From Rhizobium brockwellii (lineage in GTDB: Bacteria > Pseudomonadota > Alphaproteobacteria > Rhizobiales > Rhizobiaceae), in assembly GCF_000769405.2 (NCBI RefSeq), contig NZ_CP053439.1:4324501-4388500 (forward strand): DNA of 64,000 nucleotides, written 5' to 3'. Positions 18,267-28,700 of the stretch are shown piece after piece. Positions within the stretch are counted from its first letter, which is position 1; every line of letters starts with the position of its first letter. The notes beneath the pieces are model-generated. The model saw only the letters and a list, made by a program, of their open reading frames with translations. It was not told the origin of the DNA and did not search any database. Made by a program: the position numbers and the translations under genes.

Positions 18267-19505
18267 CTATTTCCGATCGTTCTGGCGATAGGCATTTGCC
18301 GTTCTGCCAATGCGGACGGGAACGGGGATAGAGGCGGTATCGGTGACAAGTTTCCCCTTGAGCCTGCCCTGCTGGCGCTTGCGTTCGAGATAATAGGCAT
18401 AGGCGAATTGTATCGCGATCCCTGTAATCACGAAGAGCGGACCGACCAGTTGGTCCTTGTTGGTAATGTAGAGCACCACCTGGCCGATCATGGCGAGGAT
18501 CGTGCCGGCGACGAAGATGTTCAGCGAATGGCGGCCGAGGATCGTCAGCGGATGGTCCGCAGGACGGCGCAGGATACGCGAGAGGGCCGGGATACTGATG
18601 ACGAGATAGGTCAGCGCCAGCACGTGCAGCAGCCGCGGCAGCGACAGGAAGGTCTTGTCGAAACCAGTGATAACAGGCGGCAGGCCGAGTGCTGCCAGCG
18701 AGTTGCCGAAAATCCAGAGATGGCCGGTCACCCAAATGAAGGACAGCACGACGTAACCGGCAGCGGCCGTCAGCAGCAGCGGATGCTGCGGGATGGTGCC
18801 GCCACGCTTGATATGCAGCATCGAGACGATGCCGATCGCAAACAGGAACTGCCAGGAGAGCGGATTGAGGAACCAGTAGCCCTCGATCAACATGTTGTGC
18901 GGCGCCACTTCATAGATGCCCGCAAGCAGCCAGACCGTGGCCGATACGCCGAGCGCCAGCCAGGGGCTGCGCGCATTCAACAGCAGGATGATCGGCACGG
19001 TCAGCATCAGCGCGCCATACATCGGCAGGATATTGTTGTAGCCGATCTGGTGGCCGAGCAGCAGCAGCGCCGGAATGCCTTCCTTCAGGTTCATCAGAAC
19101 CGCCAGGATATTGATTTCGACCAGCAAGCCCGGCCGATGGAACAGCCAGGCACCGCAGATGAAGAGCGCCAGCGTCATGAAGGTGGTGATCATATGGGCG
19201 AGATAGAGCGTGAAGGCGCGCTTTACCGCCTTGATCGCCACTGTGAGCCGGTTGCCCGGCTGGAAGCGGGATCCATAGGCAAGGCCGACGGCGATGCCCG
19301 AGATCAGCACGAAGGCTTCGGCGGCATCGGAGAAACCGAAATTCTTCGTCGTCACATATTCAAAGATTTGTCCGGGAACATGATTGATGAAGATCATGAT
19401 CAGCGCCACGCCGCGCAAGACGTCGAGCCTCGTGTCACGCACTGGCGCAGCTGCGGATAGGGAGCTGCGCCCCGTGACGATGGCTTGGGTCGGCGTGCTT
19501 GCCAT
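18267..19505 (-). CDS. opgC: OpgC-like acyltransferase, probable succinylation of periplasmic cyclic glucan
   Basis: 412 residues with about ten membrane helices. It begins RDTRLDVLRGVALIMIFINH, the OpgC signature with the catalytic-region histidine, followed by PGQIFEYVTTKNFGFSDAAE. OpgC proteins transfer succinyl groups to osmoregulated periplasmic glucans. Location directly downstream of the cyclic glucan synthase ndvB on the same strand makes the cyclic beta-1,2-glucan the probable acceptor (inference). The ATG at 19505 follows AAGGAGAGACC, a strong ribosome site. A stable hairpin separates it from ndvB and may reduce read-through. Confidence 0.9.
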   Translation of the reverse strand: MASTPTQAIVTGRSSLSAAAPVRDTRLDVLRGVALIMIFINHVPGQIFEYVTTKNFGFSDAAEAFVLISGIAVGLAYGSRFQPGNRLTVAIKAVKRAFTLYLAHMITTFMTLALFICGAWLFHRPGLLVEINILAVLMNLKEGIPALLLLGHQIGYNNILPMYGALMLTVPIILLLNARSPWLALGVSATVWLLAGIYEVAPHNMLIEGYWFLNPLSWQFLFAIGIVSMLHIKRGGTIPQHPLLLTAAAGYVVLSFIWVTGHLWIFGNSLAALGLPPVITGFDKTFLSLPRLLHVLALTYLVISIPALSRILRRPADHPLTILGRHSLNIFVAGTILAMIGQVVLYITNKDQLVGPLFVITGIAIQFAYAYYLERKRQQGRLKGKLVTDTASIPVPVRIGRTANAYRQNDRK

Positions 19506-19540
19506 TGGTCTCTCCTTATTATCCGATTTGCAAACGCGAC

Positions 19541-19570
19541 GACGGCCAAAAGGGTTCCCTTTTGGCCGTC
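19541..19570 (-). terminator. Perfect hairpin between ndvB and opgC
   Basis: GACGGCCAAAAGGG and CCCTTTTGGCCGTC pair over 13-14 bp with a minimal loop. It lies 36 bases after the ndvB stop and 36 bases before the opgC start. It could be a terminator or attenuator; there is no clean T-tract, so partial read-through is likely. Confidence 0.65.
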
Positions 19571-19605
19571 GCGAATCGCCGTGTTTTTCAGCGTGGAGAA
19601 CGCTG

Positions 19606-22600
19606 TTATCCGAGCGGATATCCCTCTTCGGGATCGGTGACTTCGCGACCGTTGATCGACAGAGTGTAGCCGCTGTCATTGGACGCTTTTGAGACCGAAA
19701 TGCGGTATTTCCCGCCGCCTTGCTCCACCTCTGCCGCAAAACCGTCCCATTCCGACGGGAGCGACGGGCGCACATAGAGCCGACCGTCCTTCAGTCGGAT
19801 ACCGAGGATGCCCTCGACGGCGGCGCGGTAGAGCCAGCCGGCTGACCCGGTATACCAGGTCCAGCCGCCGCGTGACGTATAAGGCTCGTTTCCGTAGACG
19901 TCGGCCGCCACGACATAGGGTTCGACGCGGTATTGCTCCGCTGAAGCCTTGTCGAGCGCATGGGTGATCGGATTGAGGATCTGGAAGCAGCGGAAGGCAT
20001 CGTCGCCCCGCTTCAGCTCCGCCAGCGCCATCACCACCCAGGTCGCCGCATGGGTATATTGCCCGCCATTTTCACGCACACCCGGCGGATAGGCCTTGAT
20101 ATAGCCGGGATCCCTGGCGGAATTGACGAAAGGCGGCGTGAACAGCCGGATGATGCGGGCATCCTCGTCAACCAGCTGATCGAGCACCGCATCCATCGCC
20201 GTGACGGCGCGGGCCGGATCGCCCTCGCCCGACAGCACGCTCCAGGACTGCGCGATCGAATCGATCCGGCATTCCGGGCTTTCCCTGGAGCCGAGCAGTG
20301 CACCGTCGTCGAACGTGCCGCGGCGATAGTAGCCGCCATCCCAGGCCGCGGTTTCGAGTGCCTTCTTCAGCTCGGTGAGATGCGCCGACCAGCGCTCTGC
20401 GCGGGCCGTGTCGCCGCGCTCTTCGGCATAGGGAATGAAGGAGCGCAATGCCCCCGCCAGGAACCAGCCGAGCCAGACGCTGGTGCCACGCCCGCCGATG
20501 CCGACGCGGTTCATGCCGTCGTTCCAGTCGCCGCCGAGGAACAGCGGCAGGCCGTTTGCCCCCTTGCGGACGATAGCGAGATCGAGCGCCAGCGCCGCAT
20601 GTTCGTAGACGCTCGCCTTGTCCTCGGAAATCTCCGGCTTGTAGAACGAGTCGTGCTGGCCTTCGAGCAGTGCCGGCCCTTCCAGGAAGGCGATCTCCTC
20701 GTCGAGCACGTTTTTGTCGCCGGTGACACTGCAGTAGTGATGGATCGCGTAAGCGAGCCAGACGACATCGTCCGAGATCAGCGTGCGCACGCCGGCACCC
20801 GTTCCGGGCAGCCACCAATGCTGTACATCGCCTTCACGGAATTGCCGCGAAGCGGCATTCAGGATCTGCCGGCGGGCAAGCGAGGGTTCGTGCAGCACGA
20901 AGGCCAGCGTGTCCTGCAGCTGGTCGCGGAAGCCGAAGGCGCCGCTTGCCTGGTAGAAGGCGGTGCGGGCCATGATGCGGCAGCCGAGGCTCTGATAGGG
21001 CAGCCAGGTGTTGACGAGATTGTTCATCCCGCGATCCGGAGTCGATATCTGCAGCCTGCCGGTGAAATCCCGCCAGAAGGCGCGGTTTGCCTCGACGGTC
21101 TCGTCGAACGAAGCCTTGCGGATATCGGCGATAACAGTCCGCGCTTCTTCTTCCGTCGGGGTATCGCCGAGGAAGAAGGTGAAGTCGCGCTCCTCGCCGG
21201 CACCGAGCTCGATGTCGATAGCAAGCGCCGCGGCCGGATCACCGTCAAGTTCGGTCGCGCCGGAAAGGGCGGCGGCGGAAATGACGGCCTGCGGTGCCTG
21301 GATCGTCCCCGCCTTGCCGATGAATTCGCGCCGGCTTGCCGAGAAACTCGAAAGCGTCTCGCTCGCCGCGAAGAAGGCAGTACGGTTGGAAAAATCGATG
21401 CTGTAGGGATTGGTGGCAAATAGCGCCCCCGTCTCCTCATCATGGCTCGACAGGATGAAAGGCACCGTGCGTCCCGGATTGCTGCCGAGGATCCATTCGA
21501 CATAGCCGTAGAGACGCAGCTTGCGACTGGTCGAACCGGTGTTGCGCAGGCGCAGGCGTTGCAGTTTCACCGGCTTTTCGCGGTCGATCGTCTGCGTCAG
21601 CTCGAGCGCGATATCGTGCTGAACGCTGGAGAAGACGGAATAGCCGAGCCCGTGGCGGGCTTCGAAACGGATGTCCGGACGGCGGGAAAGCGCTGCGAAC
21701 GGCGTCATGACAGCACCGCTGTCCAGATCGGTGAGATAGAACGCCTCGCCCGAACGGTTGACCACTGCATCGTTCGACCAGGAGGTCAGCTGATAGTCGC
21801 GCGAATTGACGCTCCAGGTGAAGCCCGAGCCCTCGGCCGACACGTGGAAGCCGAAGCTGTCGTTGGAAATGACATTGATCCAGGGCTGCGGCGTCGCATG
21901 ACCTCCCGGCAGCCGAACGACATATTCGCGTCCGTCGCGGGCAAAGCCGCCGATGCCGTTCCAGAAGTCGAGATCGCCTTCCTCCTCGATGACGACGGCG
22001 GGCACGACAGGTGGCGGCACCGGCGCAATACGCTTGACGGGGGCCTTGTTGCGCTCGGCCCGTTCCATCTCCTGCAGTTCCTCCTTCGAGGGTGCAAACA
22101 GCGCGACGGCGCGGTTGATCTGGTCGACCACCTTGCCGTTCTTGGTGTGCAGCGTGACGCGGGAAGCCGCGATCAGCGCATGATAAGTGGCTTCCTCCAT
22201 CAGGTCCTTGCGAACCGCAAAGATATGCTGGCGCAACCCGTCGGCCTGGCCCATGCGACGTACGTTTTCGCACATGGCGTCAAGCGCATGCTGCATGTCC
22301 TGCGCATAGGACGAAGCGCGTTCGTTCATGATGACGAGATCGGCGGTGACGCCGCGCGAGCGCAGATATTCCTGCGCCAGCAGCGCCTCGCGGGCGATGT
22401 CGAGATCCATGTCGTCGTTAATGCGCAGCGTGAAGATCGGGAAGTCACCGGAGATTGCCAGCGGCCAGAGCGCTGATTGCGACTGCAGGCCAGCCTCGAC
22501 GGTCGCCTCGTCCTTGCGCAGTTGCATGTCGGGATAGACGAGATAGCGTCCAAGATGCTGGAAGGCCGCCGCCTGCTGGGAGGTGACGCCGACATGGCGC

Positions 22601-25600
22601 ATCTGTACCTGCGTGCGTGTCCAGGCCTGGACGAGCTCGTGGGTGAAGGCGTCGGGATGACGGTAGCGATTGACCGCCTTGTCGACTTCCTCGCGGCTTG
22701 GCGCCGCAATCGTCCAGAAGATCACGCTGACTTTCTTGCCGGCCGGTACGCGGACGGTGCGACGCAGCGACATCACGGCATCGAGCATGAAGCCGTCGCT
22801 GCCGGAAAGCGTAGCGCCCGGGTCGAAGGCGGCCGCATCGGCAAGACTGCGGCCACGGCCGATGAACTTGCGCCGGTCGGTCTCGAATTCGGTATGGCGG
22901 GTGTCGCCGGCATTGTCGACGATCAGATGTGCGATGCTGATGTTCGGCTCGTTCGGATCGCGCTTGTTGCGTTCGGCACGGATGACGTCGCCGCGCTTGC
23001 CGATCTCTGTCTTGACGAACATGCGGGCAAATGCCGGATGCGCATTGTCGGTATCGTCGGAGGTGATCACCGGCTCGAGATAGGAAGTGACCTCGATGAA
23101 ACGGTCTTCCGTGCCCATGTTGAGCAGCGTAACACGACGGGCCTCGGCATCATGCTCGGTGGCGACGATGCACTCCACCTCGCTTGTGAGGTCGCCGACA
23201 ATCTTGGTGAACTGCGCCTTCTCGTCGGCGAATTCGACCATGGTCTTTTCGCCTTCGACGCCCTTCGGCTCTGATGTCGCCGACCACCATTCGTTGGTGG
23301 CGGTATCACGCAGGAAGATGAAACTGCCCCAGCGGTCTTCAGTCGGATCAGGCTTCCAACGGGAAACGGAAAGATTGTTCCAGCGGGAATAACCTGCGCC
23401 CGTCGCCGTCAGCATCACCGAATAATGGCCGTTCGACAGGAAGACGAGTTCGCGGTCGCGCGAAGCCGGATCGCTGATCTTCCTGAGTTCCGGCCGCAGG
23501 AGATCGTCCTGGATGCTGGCGGGCGTATCGGATTCGTGCTTGCCGCTCATGACGGGAATGTCGCGCGGCGCCTTTTCCTGCAGCAGCAGTTCCGCCGCCT
23601 CGATGACAGGATCGGCGTGGAAGAGTTCGCGCAGATGACCGTTGAAGGCGACATTGGCAACCGCCGCGATCGACATGCCGTGATGGTGGGCATAATAATT
23701 GTAGACCACCGCGCATTTCTTGCCTTCCGGCACGCGCGTCGGCGTGAAGTCGACGGCGTCGTGGAAGCCGAACTTGCCGAGTGCGCCAAGCTTGCGCAGC
23801 CTCTGCAGGTTTTCCAGCGCAGCCGGCGGATCGTACTGGCTGGCAAGCAGCGAGGCATAGGGCGCGATAACGGCATTGTGGCCGAGACCGCGCTTCAGGC
23901 CGAGCGTCGGCACGCCGAAATTCGTGTACTGATAATTGAGGTTATGGTCGCGGGCATTGAAGGCCGCTTCCGAAATGCCCCAGGGAATGCCGAGCTTGCG
24001 AGCGTAATTCATCTGCTCGACGACAACCAGATTGTTGGTCTGGTTGAGAATACCCCCGCCGCGCTCCTGCATGACGAGTGGCGGCATCAGATATTCGAAC
24101 ATCGAGCCGGACCAGGAGACCAGCGCACCGCGCGAGCCGACGGGCACGACCTGGCGGCCGAGGCGGTACCAGTGTTCCGTCGGCAGGTCGCCCTTGGCGA
24201 TGCCGAAGAGGCTGGTCAGGCGGCATTCCGAGGCGAGAAGGTCATAGCAGGCCTGATCGAGTTCACCGCTTTCGACGCGATAGCCGATCGACAGCAGACG
24301 CCGCTCCGGCCGGAACAGGAAGCCGAAATCCATCGAGAAGGCGAGGTCGCGCGCCTTGTCGCGCAGCGCCACCAGACGCGGCCTTAGTGCATCGACTTTG
24401 GAAAGGTCGAAGGTGCTGTCGGAAATATGCGCCTCGCAGACCTTCACCAGCGATGCCGCCCATTGGGTGACCTCTTCGCTCTGCTTCGACTTGACCTCAT
24501 GGTCGAGATTGGCGGCGAGCTTCTCGATGTCGCGCGCGAGAACCGCAAGGTTGATGATTCGGATCGAGGCAAATTCGTGCTCGCGTTTGACGGCGGCAAG
24601 CGCGTTCTGGAAGCCAACGATGCGCTCCTCCAGGCGGCGGCGCAGCGGGCGCACGGTCTTGCGGTCATCGGGCAGGTCCGCCAGCACTTCGCGGAGAATG
24701 CCGGCCGTGTCGCCGACGCCGTCGAGATTGCCCTGCATATGAGCGGACGGCGCCTCGGCCCAGTTGCGGCAGGCCGACGAAATGGCGATCAGATGGCCGG
24801 CGAGATTGCCGCTGTCGACGGCCGAGACGTAACGGGGCCCAAGCGTCTGCAGCGTATCGGTGTGGTACCAGTTGAACAGGTGACCGCGGAATTTCTCCAT
24901 TTTGTCGATCGTCGCGATCGTCTGCTCCAGCCGCTCGAGCGTCTCCTCGAAGGAGAACCAGCCGAAATGCCGGCCGGAAACGACGGAAAGCAGATAGACG
25001 CCGATATTGGTCGGCGAGGTGCGCGCCGCGACGATCACATGCGGCGTTTCCTGGATATTGTCCGGGGGCAGATAGTTCTGCTCGGCCGTCGTGAAGGTCT
25101 CGAAATAACGCCAGGTGCGCCGGGCGATCTTGCGCAGTTCGCTCGACACGGAATCGGCGACCTCGAGCCGGTCCTCGGTCTCCGCCGACTGGCTGACATA
25201 CCAGGCGACAACAGGCGACAGGATCCACAGCAGCGCGAAGGGAATGCCGACGAGGAAGGCGTTGTCGCCGGGAAGAGCGGCAAAACCGAGCGCCAGCAGC
25301 GCCAGCGCCGGTGCATGCCACATCGCCTTGTAATAGGAAATCAGCGTGCCCTGGCCGCCGGCCTGAACGCTGGCGGCGGTCCGCCACTGCAGCATCAGCT
25401 TGCGGCTGAAGAACAAGCGGTAAAGCGAACGGCCGATCGCATCTGCCATCATGCAAGCCGAATCGGCGATGAAGACGATGCGCAGTGCTACCTGAGCATT
25501 GGCGGCGGTGATATCGGACCAGACCGTATAGAGATGGGCGCGGGCGATGATGTCGCTCGTGCGCGGGATGATGCCGTTGATGAGCGACAGCGTCGGCGCG

Positions 25601-28125
25601 ACGAAGAGGCAGAAGATCAGCAGAATCTGCCAGATCAGCGCGCCGAGCGGACCCATGAAATACCAGCCGAGCACGGAGGCGAAGAACCAGGCGATCGGCG
25701 TCAGCGAGCGGCGCAGATTGTCGAACATCTTCCAGCGGCCGAGTGCCGTGACGCCGTATTTCGGATTGAACATGTAGGGGAGAAGCTGCCAGTCGCCGCG
25801 CGCCCAGCGATGCTGGCGCGAGGTTTCCACCTCGTAGCGGATCGGGAAATCCTCCACCAGTTCGAGATCGGTGACGAGCGCGCAACGCGCCATCGAGCCT
25901 TCGAGAAGATCGTGGCTGAGCACGGAGTTCTCGTCGATCCGGCCCTTCAACGACGCTTCGAAGGCATCGACATGGTAAAGGCCCTTGCCGGTGAAGGTGC
26001 CTTCGCCGGCGAGATCCTGATAGACGTCGGAAACGGTGAAGACGTAAGGATCGAGGCCACGGTTGATGGAAAAGACGCGCTGGAAGACCGACGCGTCCTT
26101 GCCCGTCGTCAGCGACGGGGTGACCCGCGGCTGCAGCACGCCATAGCCGCTTTCGACGCGGCCGGTTTTCGGATTGATGACCGGGCGGTTGATTGGATGA
26201 TAGAGCTTGCCGACGAGCTTGGTGACGGCATCGCGCATCAGGCGCGTATCGGCATCGAGCGTCATGACATATTGCACATTGGCCGGCACGGTATTGGCGC
26301 CCGGCAGATAGGTCGTGTCGCGGTCGCCGCGCAGAAGCATGTTCAGCTCGTGCAGCTTGCCGCGCTTGCGCTCCCAGCCCATCCAGACGCCTTCCGAGGG
26401 ATTGTAGAGGCGGCGGCGATGCAACAGATAGAAACGCGTCTTGCCGTCATAGGCATAACGGGCGGAAAGATTGGCGATCTCGCGCCTGGCATAATCGAGA
26501 ACCTCGAGATCGGCGGGCGTTTCCTCGACCTCGCTGTCCGGCCAGTCGCTGAGCATCGCGAAATAGATCTCGCCGCGGGGATTGGCGAGATAGTGGACCT
26601 CGAGATTGCGCACGTGGTCGTCGACGCTGTCGCGGTTCGAGATCAGGCAGGGCACGACGAGCAGTGTCCGCGCATCTTCCGGAATGCCGTCCTTGAACTC
26701 GTAACCGACGAGGCGCGCCGGCGTCACGAAGAAGGATAGCAAGGTGTTGAAGAGACCTGTCGCCCCCTCCGACGCCGGCACCGAGAACATGATCAGCAGC
26801 AGTGCGATTTCAAACGCACCCATGCCGGCATTGGCCATGAATTTGCCGACGATCGCCATGGCAATGACCGTCAGCAGCATGACGGGAACGGCAATCGCCA
26901 GCCAGTTGAACCGGCGCACGGCGCGCACGAAATGCTGGATGATCGTCGGGCGATAGTTCGCCCGCGCCTCGAGCTTCGGCCGCTGCGCGCCCGACAGGAA
27001 GCCGCCGACATTCGGTTCATGCGGCTGCGGCTCGTCGGAGGCCTTGGCGGCATCGGTCATATCGAGCGCCAGCTGGGCGATTTCCATTTCCGACAGCGGC
27101 GAGCGCTTGGCCAGCTTCTCGATCTGTTTGCGATATTTGTTGCGCGAGCCGGAATCGAGGATGCCGTAATCCGAATGCTCCCAGAGCAGCTTGTCGACAT
27201 GGCTGACCTGCTCGACCCAGACCGACCATTCGGCATCGTCGATCTCGCGAAGGCTGCGGATGATGTTGCCCATCGTCACGTTGCCGGAAGAGAGCCGGCT
27301 GTGTTCGGCCGCCGTCGTCTCTTCGGTGTTGCGGCCGAGCTCTTCCAGCCGCGCGTCGAGCCAGGTGATCGCCAGGCTCGACGTCTGCGAGCCGTCGCGC
27401 AGGCGATAGAGGAACTGCGTCGAGAAGGTATTGTCTTCGGCAAGCGGTTCCAGCGTCTTCAGATAGGCGGTCGCCCCGGCTGGATCGGTCAGGCGCACCA
27501 ATTCGTCGGCCGCCTCGTTGGCGCGGCGGCGCAGCCGGCGGCTGGCTTCGACACGGCTCGAAATGCGGCGAAGATTTTCCACGAGCACGTAGCGCACCAG
27601 AGAGGGCAACGCCCACAGTTCGCCGATCCTGAGCGTTTCGCTGGCCTGGAAGCCGTCGACCAGCGCCGTCAGGCTTTCCTGCGAGATCGTGCTATGGGTA
27701 TGAGCGACATAGAGCCAGGCAAGCACGAGGGTGCGCGGCACCTCGACGCCGCCGACGACCATGGTCGGCAATTCGCGATAGAAGCGCCGGGGGAAGTCGC
27801 GCCGCACCTCCTGGATCGCCTCTTCGACAATATAGTGATTGTCCAGAAGCCATTCTGCCGCCGGCGTGATCGTCTCGCCGGCCTCGACGTCGGTCGCCGT
27901 GGTCCGGTAGACGCGCAGGATTTCCTTCTCGTTTTCCTTATGGCGCGCGAAGAAATCGAAGGGGGCGAAAGCCGGTAGCTGATCGACGCCGTTGCGGGCG
28001 ACCGCATCGCCCATCGCCTTGATGTCTTCGATCGACAGATAGGTCGAACGGATCGAACCATTGTGATCGATCTGCTTCATATCGGGTTCGCGCGGAAGGC
28101 TCGGAGAAAGATGAGAAATAGACAT
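19606..28125 (-). CDS. ndvB: Cyclic beta-1,2-glucan synthase
   Basis: 2839 residues, full family length. It builds cyclic beta-1,2-glucan from UDP-glucose on a protein-bound intermediate at the inner membrane. Membrane helices are at about residues 400-455 and again near 805-975. The glycosyltransferase (GT84) part between them has TLDADTRLMRDAV near residue 623 and the RQHRWARGDWQLLPY motif (QxxRW) near 775. The long C-terminal half has glycoside phosphorylase-like GH94 domains that control ring size; FLGGDWNDGMNRVG near residue 2535 contains the general-acid aspartate. The ATG at 28125 has only a weak ribosome site. NdvA, 3 kb away, exports the product and OpgC next door probably decorates it. 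Confidence 0.97.
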   Translation of the reverse strand: MSISHLSPSLPREPDMKQIDHNGSIRSTYLSIEDIKAMGDAVARNGVDQLPAFAPFDFFARHKENEKEILRVYRTTATDVEAGETITPAAEWLLDNHYIVEEAIQEVRRDFPRRFYRELPTMVVGGVEVPRTLVLAWLYVAHTHSTISQESLTALVDGFQASETLRIGELWALPSLVRYVLVENLRRISSRVEASRRLRRRANEAADELVRLTDPAGATAYLKTLEPLAEDNTFSTQFLYRLRDGSQTSSLAITWLDARLEELGRNTEETTAAEHSRLSSGNVTMGNIIRSLREIDDAEWSVWVEQVSHVDKLLWEHSDYGILDSGSRNKYRKQIEKLAKRSPLSEMEIAQLALDMTDAAKASDEPQPHEPNVGGFLSGAQRPKLEARANYRPTIIQHFVRAVRRFNWLAIAVPVMLLTVIAMAIVGKFMANAGMGAFEIALLLIMFSVPASEGATGLFNTLLSFFVTPARLVGYEFKDGIPEDARTLLVVPCLISNRDSVDDHVRNLEVHYLANPRGEIYFAMLSDWPDSEVEETPADLEVLDYARREIANLSARYAYDGKTRFYLLHRRRLYNPSEGVWMGWERKRGKLHELNMLLRGDRDTTYLPGANTVPANVQYVMTLDADTRLMRDAVTKLVGKLYHPINRPVINPKTGRVESGYGVLQPRVTPSLTTGKDASVFQRVFSINRGLDPYVFTVSDVYQDLAGEGTFTGKGLYHVDAFEASLKGRIDENSVLSHDLLEGSMARCALVTDLELVEDFPIRYEVETSRQHRWARGDWQLLPYMFNPKYGVTALGRWKMFDNLRRSLTPIAWFFASVLGWYFMGPLGALIWQILLIFCLFVAPTLSLINGIIPRTSDIIARAHLYTVWSDITAANAQVALRIVFIADSACMMADAIGRSLYRLFFSRKLMLQWRTAASVQAGGQGTLISYYKAMWHAPALALLALGFAALPGDNAFLVGIPFALLWILSPVVAWYVSQSAETEDRLEVADSVSSELRKIARRTWRYFETFTTAEQNYLPPDNIQETPHVIVAARTSPTNIGVYLLSVVSGRHFGWFSFEETLERLEQTIATIDKMEKFRGHLFNWYHTDTLQTLGPRYVSAVDSGNLAGHLIAISSACRNWAEAPSAHMQGNLDGVGDTAGILREVLADLPDDRKTVRPLRRRLEERIVGFQNALAAVKREHEFASIRIINLAVLARDIEKLAANLDHEVKSKQSEEVTQWAASLVKVCEAHISDSTFDLSKVDALRPRLVALRDKARDLAFSMDFGFLFRPERRLLSIGYRVESGELDQACYDLLASECRLTSLFGIAKGDLPTEHWYRLGRQVVPVGSRGALVSWSGSMFEYLMPPLVMQERGGGILNQTNNLVVVEQMNYARKLGIPWGISEAAFNARDHNLNYQYTNFGVPTLGLKRGLGHNAVIAPYASLLASQYDPPAALENLQRLRKLGALGKFGFHDAVDFTPTRVPEGKKCAVVYNYYAHHHGMSIAAVANVAFNGHLRELFHADPVIEAAELLLQEKAPRDIPVMSGKHESDTPASIQDDLLRPELRKISDPASRDRELVFLSNGHYSVMLTATGAGYSRWNNLSVSRWKPDPTEDRWGSFIFLRDTATNEWWSATSEPKGVEGEKTMVEFADEKAQFTKIVGDLTSEVECIVATEHDAEARRVTLLNMGTEDRFIEVTSYLEPVITSDDTDNAHPAFARMFVKTEIGKRGDVIRAERNKRDPNEPNISIAHLIVDNAGDTRHTEFETDRRKFIGRGRSLADAAAFDPGATLSGSDGFMLDAVMSLRRTVRVPAGKKVSVIFWTIAAPSREEVDKAVNRYRHPDAFTHELVQAWTRTQVQMRHVGVTSQQAAAFQHLGRYLVYPDMQLRKDEATVEAGLQSQSALWPLAISGDFPIFTLRINDDMDLDIAREALLAQEYLRSRGVTADLVIMNERASSYAQDMQHALDAMCENVRRMGQADGLRQHIFAVRKDLMEEATYHALIAASRVTLHTKNGKVVDQINRAVALFAPSKEELQEMERAERNKAPVKRIAPVPPPVVPAVVIEEEGDLDFWNGIGGFARDGREYVVRLPGGHATPQPWINVISNDSFGFHVSAEGSGFTWSVNSRDYQLTSWSNDAVVNRSGEAFYLTDLDSGAVMTPFAALSRRPDIRFEARHGLGYSVFSSVQHDIALELTQTIDREKPVKLQRLRLRNTGSTSRKLRLYGYVEWILGSNPGRTVPFILSSHDEETGALFATNPYSIDFSNRTAFFAASETLSSFSASRREFIGKAGTIQAPQAVISAAALSGATELDGDPAAALAIDIELGAGEERDFTFFLGDTPTEEEARTVIADIRKASFDETVEANRAFWRDFTGRLQISTPDRGMNNLVNTWLPYQSLGCRIMARTAFYQASGAFGFRDQLQDTLAFVLHEPSLARRQILNAASRQFREGDVQHWWLPGTGAGVRTLISDDVVWLAYAIHHYCSVTGDKNVLDEEIAFLEGPALLEGQHDSFYKPEISEDKASVYEHAALALDLAIVRKGANGLPLFLGGDWNDGMNRVGIGGRGTSVWLGWFLAGALRSFIPYAEERGDTARAERWSAHLTELKKALETAAWDGGYYRRGTFDDGALLGSRESPECRIDSIAQSWSVLSGEGDPARAVTAMDAVLDQLVDEDARIIRLFTPPFVNSARDPGYIKAYPPGVRENGGQYTHAATWVVMALAELKRGDDAFRCFQILNPITHALDKASAEQYRVEPYVVAADVYGNEPYTSRGGWTWYTGSAGWLYRAAVEGILGIRLKDGRLYVRPSLPSEWDGFAAEVEQGGGKYRISVSKASNDSGYTLSINGREVTDPEEGYPLG

Positions 28126-28700
28126 GGGTTCGGTTCTGGATCCAAACGAAGTTACGGCTGTTTTGCTCAGCCTTTTGCACTGCTTATCATGACTGCTACA
28201 TGAACGGAGCCCTATTCTTCAAAGATCGATGAAGCCGGGGTGAACGACACTCGGGCCAAGCGATGCAAACAGGCTAAGCCCTGGTTCAGGACGTGGCCCG
28301 AAGGGATCGAGACCATCGATACCCTCTCCGCCAAAGCTATGTCGGAAATTTGGACACTATCGGGATAATTCAAGTCAAGAAGCGTTCGCCACTCGCCCGG
28401 CGAGCTTGTCTGGGCGGTGGGAATGACGAAAATGCCGGCACCTTGTCCCGGCGATCAACAGCTTCGATTTCAGAAAAAGGAAGGAAGAATCGCCAGATCC
28501 TGCGCCTGGCAGCGAAATGGGTGGGCCGCCGCCGCACGCATGAACAAGTTCGCCGTGGCGCACTTTAGGATGGCGTGAAAAAGTACAGAAGAATGATGAT
28601 GAAGAGTATTGAAAAGCCGAGACAAATTAATGTTCCGGAATTCAATAAAAGCGGAAACCGCCGCAGCGCCGGCACCTGCCGACGCCAATCATCCGCCGGA
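28126..28700. other. Non-coding stretch upstream of ndvB
   Basis: 575 bases between ndvB and a small membrane-protein gene. Several short open frames exist (for example plus strand 28293-28568), but none has a ribosome site, family resemblance or codon use that supports it. It probably carries the ndvB promoter and a long leader. No recognised repeat. Confidence 0.45.

Noticed and set aside
24427..26739. A 770-codon open frame opposite ndvB
   Set aside because: It is the antisense shadow of a high-GC gene; the encoded protein is rich in arginine, histidine and aspartate without domain features, and the real gene is ndvB.
28293..28568. A 91-codon frame upstream of ndvB
   Set aside because: No ribosome site and an arginine-rich composition typical of random high-GC frames.
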